A stretch of 64,000 nt of DNA, taken from contig NZ_CP121650.1 of the NCBI RefSeq assembly GCF_029714405.1, positions 5,833,001 through 5,897,000 of the forward strand. The letters run 5' to 3'. Positions within the stretch are counted from its first letter, which is position 1. Each line of letters begins with the position of its first letter. Origin of the DNA: Bradyrhizobium sp. CB82 (lineage in GTDB: Bacteria; Pseudomonadota; Alphaproteobacteria; Rhizobiales; Xanthobacteraceae). The notes below the pieces were generated by a model, which saw nothing but the letters and a program-made list of their open reading frames with translations, made no database searches and was not told where the DNA came from. Shown in pieces: positions 1-7,953 of the stretch. The position numbers were made by a program, and so were the translations under genes.

Positions 1-911
1 GTGTAGAGCTTCGATTCCGTCTGGATCCATTTCGGCGGAGCGGTGCCCTTGTCCTTGAAGGCGGCGATGACGTCGAGCGCGGGCCCGGCCATGTTCGGCG
101 TCAGCTCGACCGTGGCATTGGCTTCGCCAGCGGCCATCGCCTTGAAGATGTCGGGAACCGCGTCGATCGAGACGGTCAGGACGTCCTTGCCGGGCTTGAG
201 GCCGGCTTCCTTCATGGCCTGGATCGCGCCGACCATCATGTCGTCATTATGCGCATAGACCGCGCAGATCGACTTGCCGCCGCCTTCGGCCTTGATGAAG
301 CTCTCCATCACTTCCTTGCCCTTGGCGCGGGTGAAGTCGCCGGTCTGGCTGCGCACCACCTTCAGGTTCGGATGCTTGGCGACGACTGAGTCAAAGCCCT
401 TCTTGCGGTTGGTGGCGACGCTGGCGCCGACCGTGCCCTGCAATTCCACGACGTTGCAGGCCTTCTCGCCGACCGTCTTGGCGAGCCACTCGCCGGCGAC
501 GGCGCCTTCGTGCACGCTGTCCGAGGTGACCGCGGTCAGATAGAGGTCCTTGCCCGACGGATCGATGTCGCGGTCGAGCAGCACGACCGGGATCTTGGCT
601 TCCTTGGCCTCCTTCAGCACCGCGTCCCATCCGGTCGAGACCACCGGCGCAAGGAAGATCGCGTCGACGTTCTGCGCAATGAAGGACCGGATCGCCTTGA
701 TCTGATTCTCCTGCTTCTGCTGGGCGTCGGCGATCTTCAGGTTGACCTGGCGCTTGGCCGCTTCCTGCTTGGAGACCGAGGTCTCCGCGGCGCGCCATCC
801 GGATTCCGATCCGATCTGCGAAAAACCGATTGTGAGCTGGCCGGCATTGGCCGGCAGCGAAAGCAGCAGCGCGGCCGAGGCGGTGGCCGCAAAGAGAGCT
901 TTGAGGATCAT
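1..911 (-). CDS. Galactofuranose/sugar ABC transporter periplasmic binding protein (YtfQ-like), 3' end outside window
   Basis: Periplasmic binding component of a sugar ABC importer of the RbsB/YtfQ class. The ATG at 911 opens a signal peptide (MILKALFAAT, hydrophobic core, cleavage near ANA-G at residue 23). The mature start LTIGFSQIGSESGWRAAE is the hallmark of YtfQ-type galactofuranose binders. Further support is DAIFLAPVVSTGWD near residue 85, VVLLDRDID, and AVYAHNDDMMVGA near residue 240. About 303 codons are visible and the frame runs off base 1, so a few C-terminal residues, and presumably the ATPase and permease genes, lie outside. No other transporter part is visible, so the substrate is inferred from the binding protein alone. 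Confidence 0.88.
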   Translation of the reverse strand, partial: MILKALFAATASAALLLSLPANAGQLTIGFSQIGSESGWRAAETSVSKQEAAKRQVNLKIADAQQKQENQIKAIRSFIAQNVDAIFLAPVVSTGWDAVLKEAKEAKIPVVLLDRDIDPSGKDLYLTAVTSDSVHEGAVAGEWLAKTVGEKACNVVELQGTVGASVATNRKKGFDSVVAKHPNLKVVRSQTGDFTRAKGKEVMESFIKAEGGGKSICAVYAHNDDMMVGAIQAMKEAGLKPGKDVLTVSIDAVPDIFKAMAAGEANATVELTPNMAGPALDVIAAFKDKGTAPPKWIQTESKLY

Positions 912-942
912 CAGGCGTGTCTCCCAAAATATTTATCTCGGA

Positions 943-966
943 TGCCAATTGGTATTATGGCACCAA
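943..966. promoter_or_regulatory. Overlapping palindromes upstream of the sugar-binding protein gene
   Basis: The stretch contains TGCCA (943-947) and TGGCA (958-962) as inverted arms, the core palindrome CCAATTGG, and TTGGT/ACCAA arms (949-953 and 962-966). It lies 30-55 bases upstream of the leftward ATG at 911, where an operator would be expected. The cognate regulator is not identifiable from the window. Confidence 0.35.
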
Positions 967-1023
967 CTAGTCCGCCCCTTGGGGCGGCGGGAGGCACTAT
1001 TTCACGGAAGTTCGGGCCCGTAT

Positions 1024-1048
1024 AGTCATATTATTTGACTATATGACT
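1024..1048. promoter_or_regulatory. Perfect 8+9+8 inverted repeat, candidate operator
   Basis: AGTCATAT (1024-1031) and ATATGACT (1041-1048) are perfect inverted arms separated by 9 bases, in an AT-rich island within otherwise GC-rich DNA. The site is about 115 bases upstream of the leftward sugar-binding-protein gene and downstream of the stop of the next gene (1175), so it can only serve the former. A regulator-binding site is an inference. Confidence 0.4.
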
Positions 1049-1174
1049 GATCACAAAAATTTCTCGCAAAGCATCCGCGGCACTCCTTTGCATGGGGTTG
1101 TTTTCGATATTTTTGTGCAAGCAAAGGCCAACATCGGTTTCGAACGTGGTCTTTCCCGATGCCGGCCCCAGGCA

Positions 1175-2365
1175 CTACAGCAGCTTGCGCTGCGCGAGGT
1201 TCTTCATCAGCGCGCCGATGCCGAAGCTCCAGGGCTCGCACTCGTCGCTTGTGCGCATGCGGTTGGTGAGCTTGCCGAGCTCGGGGGCTGCGATCGTGAC
1301 GATGTCGTCGCGCTTGTGGGTGAACCCCTGCCCCGGCGAATCGCGATCCTCGACCGGCGCGAACATCGTGCCGAGGAACAGCACGAAGCCGTCAGGATAT
1401 TGATGGACGGTGCCGATCGTCTGCGCGACGAGATCGGTGGGGTCGCGGCTGATCTTGCTGATCGAGGAATGGCCGTTGAGCACAAATCCGTCCTGCCCCT
1501 TCACGTTGAGGCTGATGTCCAGCTTGCGCGCGTCATCGAGGGAGAAAGTGTCGTCGAACAGCCGCAGCAGCGGGCCGATGGCACAAGAGGCGTTGTTGTC
1601 CTTGGCCTTCGACAACAGCAACGCCGAGCGCCCCTCGAAGTCGCGCAGGTTCACGTCATTGCCGAGCGCACCACCGACGATCTTGCCGCGACTCGAGACG
1701 AACAGCACCAGCTCCGGCTCCGGATTGTTCCAGGTCGATTTCGGGTGCAGCCCGGCATCCATCCCGGCGCCGACCGACGACAGTACGGGCGCCTTGGTGA
1801 ACACCTCCGCATCGGGCCCGATGCCGACCTCCAGATACTGGCTCCAGGCGTTCTGCTCGATCAGGATCTGCTTCAGCCGCATCGCCTGCTCCGAGCCCGG
1901 CTTGAGCTTCGACAGATCGTCACCGATGAGCCGCGTCACCTCCTTGCGGATGGCTTCGGCCGAGGCCGGATTGCCCTTCGCCCGCTCCTCGATCACGCGC
2001 TCCAGCATGGAGATGGCAAAGGTCACGCCGGCGGCCTTCAAGGTTTGAAGGTCGAGCGGCGCGAGCAGCCAGGGCTTTTGCCGGTCGCGCTGATCGGACG
2101 GCGTGTTGGCCGCAATCGCCTCGAGATCGCCGATGCGCTCGCCCTTGGTCTCGCGCACCGCCTTTGCCGGATCGCCCTCCTCGCACAGCGCGCTGACGGT
2201 CGGAAACCGCGCCGTGATGTCGAATACGCCGTCGCTGCGCACCGCGACCACGGCAGGACCGTTGACCCGCGGCAGCCAGACGCGACCGACCAGCGTGCCG
2301 CGCGTCCCGTCCTCAGGCAAAACGTCCTTCGCCGTCAGTATCATCCTGGCCGTTTCCGAATTCAT
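1175..2365 (-). CDS. Fumarylacetoacetate hydrolase family protein (XylX/2-keto-3-deoxy sugar acid dehydratase-like)
   Basis: Predicted 396-residue cytosolic enzyme with a C-terminal FAH fold. The ATG at 2365 (MNSETARMIL) is preceded by AAAGGA; an upstream in-frame start would add 35 residues without a ribosome site. Features include GNDVNLRDFEGRSALLL in the FAH core and the C-terminal stretch GQGFTHKRDDIVTIAAPEL. FAH-fold proteins of this length in alphaproteobacteria include XylX-type 2-keto-3-deoxy-pentonate dehydratases of oxidative pentose breakdown. Its position behind a sugar-binding protein on the same strand fits that role, but the exact sugar acid cannot be read from sequence. Confidence 0.8.
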   Translation of the reverse strand: MNSETARMILTAKDVLPEDGTRGTLVGRVWLPRVNGPAVVAVRSDGVFDITARFPTVSALCEEGDPAKAVRETKGERIGDLEAIAANTPSDQRDRQKPWLLAPLDLQTLKAAGVTFAISMLERVIEERAKGNPASAEAIRKEVTRLIGDDLSKLKPGSEQAMRLKQILIEQNAWSQYLEVGIGPDAEVFTKAPVLSSVGAGMDAGLHPKSTWNNPEPELVLFVSSRGKIVGGALGNDVNLRDFEGRSALLLSKAKDNNASCAIGPLLRLFDDTFSLDDARKLDISLNVKGQDGFVLNGHSSISKISRDPTDLVAQTIGTVHQYPDGFVLFLGTMFAPVEDRDSPGQGFTHKRDDIVTIAAPELGKLTNRMRTSDECEPWSFGIGALMKNLAQRKLL

Positions 2366-2688
2366 TGCATCGGTCCTTTTCTCATTCGTTGTCATCCGTC
2401 CCCTGGCGCGACAGACGCGCCGCTCGCCAGCACCAAGAACACCATTTGCGGGCGCTCCGCCACTGGACAAACGCGATTCAACCAGATCGCGCGCTGTCGC
2501 CTATTGCACCGCGGAACCATTTGCGACGCAACATTCAAAATGAGACTGCCCGTTAAGCCACGCATGCCTCCGACGCGTGCGCTGCATCCGAGTTCGGTTA
2601 GCCTTCGTTTCAAGAACCGTATGCCTCGTGCCAACGAGCTACCGGCGAAGAATGACGGCAAATAATGACGACCCCAGGGAGGAGAGCA

Positions 2689-3939
2689 ATGTTGAAAGGC
2701 AGTGTGGGACTTATCGCGCTGAGCAGCCTGTTGCTTTCGGGCGCGGCGCTGGCTCAGGAGAAGATCAAGGTCGGCGTCACCGCAACGCTCGAAGGCACCT
2801 ACACCGTGCTCGGTGAGGACGGCATGCGCGGTCACCAGACGGCACTCAACGTGCTCGGCAAGAAGGTCGGCGACAAGGAACTCGAATTCATCGTCGCCTC
2901 AACCGACGCAACGCCTGACTCCGCGGTGCGCGCCGTGCGCAAGCTGATCGAGCAGGACAAGGTGCAAATCCTGCTCTCACCGCTCTCCGGTGACGAGGGC
3001 ATCGCAGTGAAGAACTTTGCGAAGACCCATCCCGAGCTGACCTTCGTCAACGCGGCCTCCGGCGCGCAGGAAACCACTTACGTCGATCCGGCGCCGAACT
3101 TCTTCCGCTACAACATGGACGGCGCGCAGTGGCAGGTGGGCCTCGGCAAATACGCCTATGAAACCAAAGGCTATCGCAAGATCGCGACGGTCGGCGAGGA
3201 TTACTCTTTCATCTACACCCAGGTGTTCGGTCTCGTGCTCGACTTCTGCGGCATGGGCGGACAGGTCACCAACCGGCAATGGGTGCCGCTCGGCACCAAG
3301 GACTTTGCCTCGGTGATCGCCGCGCTGCCCGACGATGTCGATGCGATCTATCTCGGCCTCGGCGGCGCCGACGCTGTCAACTTCCTCAACCAGTACCAGC
3401 AGGCCGGAGGCAAGGCGCATCTGATGGGCGGCTCGATCATGATCGACCAGACCATCCTGTCCTCCAAAGGCAACGCCAAAAACGCTCTGATCGGCACAAT
3501 CGCGGCGAGCGGCCAGGCCGACACCTGGGAGGATCCAGGCTGGCAGAAATTCGTGAAGGACTATCAGGACGCCTTCCCGCCGAACAAGCGCTTCCCGAGC
3601 CCGTCGCTGCTCGCGACCAACTACTACGGCTCGACCATGGCGCTGATTCTCGCGCTGCGCCAGGTCAATGGCGATCTCAGCGACAATCAGTCGAAGCTCA
3701 AGGCCGCACTGGCGAAGATCGAGATCGATGCGCCGAACGGCAAGATCAAGCTCGACTCCAACCGCCAGGCGATCGGCACCAACTTCGTGACCGAGGTCGT
3801 CGATGACGGCAAGGGCGCACTGTTCTCGAAGGTCGTGAAGGTGATCCCGAACGTGAACCAGACCCTCGGCTACGACCCGGCGGTGTTCGCCAAGATCGGA
3901 CTGCCGAGCCGTACAGTACCGGAATGTAAGAAGTACTGA
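2689..3939 (+). CDS. Branched-chain amino acid-type ABC transporter substrate-binding protein
   Basis: LivK/HmgA-type periplasmic receptor (416 residues) for the liv-like importer encoded just downstream. The ATG at 2689 follows GGGAGGAG and gives a clean signal peptide ending ALAQ-EKIKVG; an upstream ATG at 2665 lacks such a site. The type I binding fold is shown by IKVGVTATLEGTYTVLGEDG at the mature N-terminus, LLSPLSGDEGIA, VNAASGAQETTYVDP and IATVGEDYSF. Paralogues in this family bind aromatic acids and amides as well as amino acids. The context (Mo hydroxylase, hydrolases) makes an aromatic or heterocyclic ligand plausible. It is the first gene of the 22-kb cluster. Confidence 0.9.
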   Translation: MLKGSVGLIALSSLLLSGAALAQEKIKVGVTATLEGTYTVLGEDGMRGHQTALNVLGKKVGDKELEFIVASTDATPDSAVRAVRKLIEQDKVQILLSPLSGDEGIAVKNFAKTHPELTFVNAASGAQETTYVDPAPNFFRYNMDGAQWQVGLGKYAYETKGYRKIATVGEDYSFIYTQVFGLVLDFCGMGGQVTNRQWVPLGTKDFASVIAALPDDVDAIYLGLGGADAVNFLNQYQQAGGKAHLMGGSIMIDQTILSSKGNAKNALIGTIAASGQADTWEDPGWQKFVKDYQDAFPPNKRFPSPSLLATNYYGSTMALILALRQVNGDLSDNQSKLKAALAKIEIDAPNGKIKLDSNRQAIGTNFVTEVVDDGKGALFSKVVKVIPNVNQTLGYDPAVFAKIGLPSRTVPECKKY

Positions 3940-3961
3940 CGCAATCACGTTCGCAACTGCG

Positions 3962-4017
3962 ACCGGGGAGCGATTTGCGAGGCGCGGAGGTCACCGCCCT
4001 TGCAATCTCTCCCCGGT
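3962..4017 (+). promoter_or_regulatory. Long-range stem between binding-protein gene and AraC gene
   Basis: ACCGGGGAG (3962-3970) pairs perfectly with CTCCCCGGT (4009-4017) across a 38-base loop directly after the binding-protein stop. There is no T-run, so it is not a classic terminator. An mRNA stabiliser or processing stem that lets the receptor be made in excess of the membrane parts is a common arrangement in ABC operons, but here it is inference. Confidence 0.35.
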
Positions 4018-4063
4018 TGTTGAACGCTAACGGCAAAACAAGAGAACATCGGGAGGGAAAGGC

Positions 4064-4891
4064 ATGAGCCGGGCGCTCGCCATCTTCCATGGCCGGTTCG
4101 GTCGCGCAACGGTTTATCAATTGAACCGCCCTTTCAACATCCATGCGCATCGCGAGGGTCATCTGATCTTCCACGTCGGCGGCATGCCGGCATGCATCGA
4201 TGTCTGTGACCACCGCTTCCAGCTCGACGAAACCTCCGTCGTCGCCGTCAACCCCTGGGAACCGCACAATTTCCTGCCCTCCGATCTCGAGGCCGGCGCG
4301 ATCTTCTTCGTGCTCTACGTCAACGCCGATTGGTTCGCGCCCGATGCGCCAGGCGCCGACCGGCTGCGTTTCGGCCGCACCCAATTCAAGCGCACGCCAG
4401 CGCTCGACAAGCACATCCGCAGGACGGCAGCGCTGGTGTGCGGCGCCCCCTCGCTCTCGAGCCTCGACTCGGAGCTGCGGCGGCTGATCGACATCTGCTA
4501 CGACGAAAGCTGGCAGCAGGCCGAGATTGCGCGCGACGCCCGCGCAGCCGGCGCCGTCACCGACTTCCGTGTTCGCAAATGCATCAAGCTGATGTCGGAA
4601 AGCCCGGGCGCCGAGATGGAGCTCGACACCATCGCACGTGAATCCGGCCTGTCGCGACCGCATTTCTACCGCCTGTTCCGCACCCAGACCGGAGTCACCC
4701 CGCATCTCTATCTCAACACGCTGATCATGGAGCAGGCGCTGGAGGCGCTGGTGGCGAGCGAAGCGCCGATCGCCGATATCGGCTTCGATCTCGGCTTCTC
4801 CTCGCAGAGCGGTTTCACCCGCTTCTTCGCTGCCAATGTCGGCATGGCCCCGACGGATTATCGTCGCGCCGCCAAGGTCTTGCGCGCGTAA
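4064..4891 (+). CDS. AraC-family transcriptional regulator
   Basis: 275-residue regulator. The N-terminal half (about 1-150) is a cupin-like sensing domain with NIHAHREGHLIFHVGG and NPWEPHNFLP. The C-terminal 100 residues carry the two AraC helix-turn-helix motifs (LDTIARESGLSRPHFYRLFR and IADIGFDLGFSSQSGFTRFF). The ATG at 4064 is preceded by GGGAGGG. It sits between the substrate-binding gene and the permeases of the importer, so it very probably controls this cluster, perhaps responding to the imported compound. Placing the regulator inside the transporter operon is uncommon. The ligand is unknown. Confidence 0.9.
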   Translation: MSRALAIFHGRFGRATVYQLNRPFNIHAHREGHLIFHVGGMPACIDVCDHRFQLDETSVVAVNPWEPHNFLPSDLEAGAIFFVLYVNADWFAPDAPGADRLRFGRTQFKRTPALDKHIRRTAALVCGAPSLSSLDSELRRLIDICYDESWQQAEIARDARAAGAVTDFRVRKCIKLMSESPGAEMELDTIARESGLSRPHFYRLFRTQTGVTPHLYLNTLIMEQALEALVASEAPIADIGFDLGFSSQSGFTRFFAANVGMAPTDYRRAAKVLRA

Positions 4892-5086
4892 AGCCGCGCG
4901 CGAAAAGATACTGACGATCAAACACCACCCTTGTGTCCTCGCTAGGATGCGCGGAACGCGATCCCGCCAGAGGATCGCGAGCCCAGGGAGATGCACGTCC
5001 ATGGCGTGGTACGCAGCCTGCTCGGGGCTGTCTGACCTGCATCGGGATGATGGTCGGCGCGGCGCCTCCGCGGTGGAGCGATCGCT

Positions 5087-6097
5087 ATGACCCGCTTTGT
5101 CGAACGCCATCCTGCCTGGGCGCTTGTCGTCATCATCGCGATTGCGCTCGCGCTCTGGCTGATCTTCGCGGTCTGGCCGCCTGGGCTGGAAGAGGCGATC
5201 GGTCGCAAGCGGGTGTTCCTCAACGCCGTCTTCAACGGCGTCACGCTCGGCGGGCTCTACTTCCTGGTCGCGAGCGGCTTCACGCTGATCTTCGGCCTGA
5301 TGCGCAACGTCAACCTTGCGCACGGTTCGCTCTATTTGTTCGGCGGCTATGTCGGCTACGCCATCAGCGCCTCAACCGGTTCGTGGATCCTGAGCTTCAT
5401 CGTCGCCTTCATTCTGACGGCGCTGGTCGGCATCCTGCTCCAGGTCGTCGTCTTCCGCCGCATGGAAGGCCAGGATCTGCGGCAGACCATGGTGACGATC
5501 GGGCTCTCGATCGTGTTCGCCGACCTCATGCTGTGGGCAGCCGGCGGCGACTTCTACCAGATCCAGACCCCGAGCTGGCTCATCGGCCCCGTCGAGCTGC
5601 CGCTGATCACGGCGCTCAAATCCTCGGGCGAGCCGGTCTATCTCCGCTATCCGCTGGTGCGGCTCGTGATCTTCGCTGCCTCCGTGGTGATCGGGATCGC
5701 GATGTGGCTCGCGCTCAACCGCACACGGATCGGCATGATCATCCGCGCCGGCGTCGATGACCGCGACATCCTCGCCGCAACCGGCGTGCGGATCCAGATC
5801 GTGTTCGTGCTCGTCTTTGCGCTCGGCGCCGGACTTGCCGGCATCGCCGGGGTCGTCGGCGGCACGTTTCAATCGCTCTCGCCGGGCGAGGATATCCGCT
5901 TCCTGCTCGCCTCGCTCGTGGTCGTGATCGTCGGCGGCATGGGCTCAATCCCCGGCGCCGCCCTCGGCGCGCTGATCATCGGCCTCGCCGAGCAGCTCGG
6001 TTCGGTCTACATCCCGACCTATGCGATCGTCGTGACCTTCCTGATCATGGTGCTGGTCCTGGCGCTCCGGCCGCAAGGCCTGCTCGCGAGGCGCTGA
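5087..6097 (+). CDS. Branched-chain amino acid ABC transporter permease (LivH-type)
   Basis: 336-residue inner-membrane permease with about eight hydrophobic segments and the LivH signature around residues 50-85 (NGVTLGGLYFLVASGFTLIF, then RNVNLAHGSLYLFGGYVGY). The C-terminal loop VVIVGGMGSIPGAALGALIIG is the coupling region contacting the ATPases. The stop at 6097 is one base before the next start, so LivH and LivM are translationally linked. About 195 bases separate it from the AraC gene; that gap has no other gene and may hold a promoter. It forms the translocation channel with the 6099 product. Confidence 0.92.
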   Translation: MTRFVERHPAWALVVIIAIALALWLIFAVWPPGLEEAIGRKRVFLNAVFNGVTLGGLYFLVASGFTLIFGLMRNVNLAHGSLYLFGGYVGYAISASTGSWILSFIVAFILTALVGILLQVVVFRRMEGQDLRQTMVTIGLSIVFADLMLWAAGGDFYQIQTPSWLIGPVELPLITALKSSGEPVYLRYPLVRLVIFAASVVIGIAMWLALNRTRIGMIIRAGVDDRDILAATGVRIQIVFVLVFALGAGLAGIAGVVGGTFQSLSPGEDIRFLLASLVVVIVGGMGSIPGAALGALIIGLAEQLGSVYIPTYAIVVTFLIMVLVLALRPQGLLARR

Positions 6098-6098
6098 C

Positions 6099-7178
6099 AT
6101 GTCCGTCACCCACGACGCACGCGTTCCCGTCCGCACCGCTTCCGGCGTGCAGCGACCGGCGATACGTGGCTGGCCGGAGATCGACAATCCCGCCACCTGG
6201 ATCGTCGCCATCATTCTCTTGATCATGCCGCTCATCGCCAACGGCTTCTTCCTGATCGAGATCTTTGCCACGACGCTGATCCTCGGCACCATCGCGCTGA
6301 GCCTGATGTTCCTCGCCGGTTATGGCGGCATGGTCAGCCTGATGCAGCTCACCATCGGGGGCTTCGCCGCCTACATGGTCGCGGTGTTCGGCACCAGCGA
6401 CAACGCCAATATCAGCCTGGGCTGGCCGTGGTGGCTTGCAGTCCCGATGGCGCTCGCACTCGCCACCGCCTTCGGCACGCTCGGTGGCGCACTCGCGGTG
6501 CGGACCGAGGGCATCTACACCATCATGATCACGCTCGCGATCGGCGCCGCCTTCTACTACTTCACCAACCAGAACTGGGCGATCTTCAACGGCCACACCG
6601 GCATCAACAACGTCGGCACGCCGCGTTTCTGGGGCGTCAACTGGCGCGCCGACATTCCCTTCTACTACGTCGTGCTCGGCGTCGCCGCGCTGTGCTATTT
6701 CGCGGTCGAATACATCTCGCGGGCGCCATTCGGCCTTGCCTTGCAAGGCGTGCGCGACAATCCGCGCCGCATGGCGGCGCTCGGCTTCAACGTCAACGCC
6801 CATCGCGTCGCGGCCTACGCGTTTGCGTCTTTCGTCGCGGCGCTGGCCGGCGTGCTGCAGGTCTGGAACTACCGGCAGATATCGCCCGGCTCGGTCAGCG
6901 TCGGCGCCTGCATCGACATTCTCATCATTGCGATCGTCGGCGGCATCACGCGGCCGATCGGCCCTTACATCGGCGCACTGATCTTCGTGCTGCTGCGCAC
7001 CTTTGCGCTCGACTTTCTGGTCAAGATCGGGCTCGACGGCAATCGTTTCCGGCTGCTGATCGGGCTCGGCTTCCTCGCCATCGTATTCTGGTCGTCGGAT
7101 GGCGTCATCGGACTCTGGCAGCGCTGGCGCCAGCGCACCGGCGCACCACGTTCAAGCGGACGCAGCGGTCATGGATAG
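6099..7178 (+). CDS. Branched-chain amino acid ABC transporter permease (LivM-type)
   Basis: 359-residue membrane protein with a cytoplasmic N-terminal extension of about 35 residues and then about ten hydrophobic segments. LivM features are LAGYGGMVSLMQLTIGGFAA, GLALQGVRDNPRRMAALGFN, and IAIVGGITRPIGPYIGAL near the C-terminus. It starts one base after the LivH stop, and its last 8 bases overlap the start of the LivG-type gene. It pairs with the LivH-type permease in one importer. Confidence 0.92.
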   Translation: MSVTHDARVPVRTASGVQRPAIRGWPEIDNPATWIVAIILLIMPLIANGFFLIEIFATTLILGTIALSLMFLAGYGGMVSLMQLTIGGFAAYMVAVFGTSDNANISLGWPWWLAVPMALALATAFGTLGGALAVRTEGIYTIMITLAIGAAFYYFTNQNWAIFNGHTGINNVGTPRFWGVNWRADIPFYYVVLGVAALCYFAVEYISRAPFGLALQGVRDNPRRMAALGFNVNAHRVAAYAFASFVAALAGVLQVWNYRQISPGSVSVGACIDILIIAIVGGITRPIGPYIGALIFVLLRTFALDFLVKIGLDGNRFRLLIGLGFLAIVFWSSDGVIGLWQRWRQRTGAPRSSGRSGHG

Positions 7179-7953
7179 CGTCGCTCATCGTCTCTCGGCC
7201 GTCGGCGCCGGCGCAGCGCTCGAGCTGCGCGGCGTGACGCGGCTGTTCGGCGCGCTCGCTGCGCTGACCGACGTCACCATCACCGTGCGGCCTGGCGAGC
7301 GGCGCGCAGTGCTCGGCTCCAACGGCGCCGGCAAGACCACGCTCTTCAATTGCATCACCGGCGACTTCCCGCCCTCCTCCGGCACCATCCGCTTCTTCGG
7401 CGAGGACATCACGCATTTCCCGCCCTATGAGCGCATCCGCCGCGGCCTGAGGCGCACCTACCAGATCTCGGCGCTCTTCCCGGGCCTCACCGTGCAGGAC
7501 AACGTCTATCTGGCCTGTCGCGGCGTCTCGCGCGGGCGCTTCTCGCTCCTGCGCGCTGGCCCGAATGATGCATTGATGCACGCCGCCGACAATCTCGTGC
7601 AAGCCGTCCATCTGACGACGGTGAAGGACCAGCGCGTTGCCGAGCTCGCGCATGGCCAGCAGCGTCAGCTCGAAATCGCGCTGGCGCTGGCCGGCGCCCC
7701 ACGCTTCGTGCTGTTCGACGAGCCGGCCGCGGGCCTCTCGCCCGCCGAGCGGCTGGAGCTGATCGAGATCCTGACTTCCCTACCCGCCCATATCGGCTAC
7801 ATCATCATCGAGCACGACATGGATGTCGCGCTGCGCGTCGTCGAGAGCGTCACGATGATGCACAACGGGCGCATCTTCAAGGAGGGCCTGCCGCAGGAGA
7901 TCCAGTCCGACCCCGAGGTGCAGGAGCTCTATCTCGGAGGCGGCCATGAATGA
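7171..7953 (+). CDS. Branched-chain amino acid ABC transporter ATP-binding protein (LivG-type)
   Basis: 260-residue ABC ATPase. Walker [10 protein letters not shown] at about 49-57, Liv-type signature [12 protein letters not shown], Walker [13 protein letters not shown] and switch-His IIIEHDMD are all intact. I chose the ATG at 7171 because it overlaps the LivM stop and gives the usual N-terminus; an upstream frame extension to 7099 lies inside LivM. Its last bases overlap the start of the LivF-type fusion gene. It energises transport with that partner. Confidence 0.92.
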   Translation: MDSVAHRLSAVGAGAALELRGVTRLFGALAALTDVTITVRPGERRAVLGSNGAGKTTLFNCITGDFPPSSGTIRFFGEDITHFPPYERIRRGLRRTYQISALFPGLTVQDNVYLACRGVSRGRFSLLRAGPNDALMHAADNLVQAVHLTTVKDQRVAELAHGQQRQLEIALALAGAPRFVLFDEPAAGLSPAERLELIEILTSLPAHIGYIIIEHDMDVALRVVESVTMMHNGRIFKEGLPQEIQSDPEVQELYLGGGHE

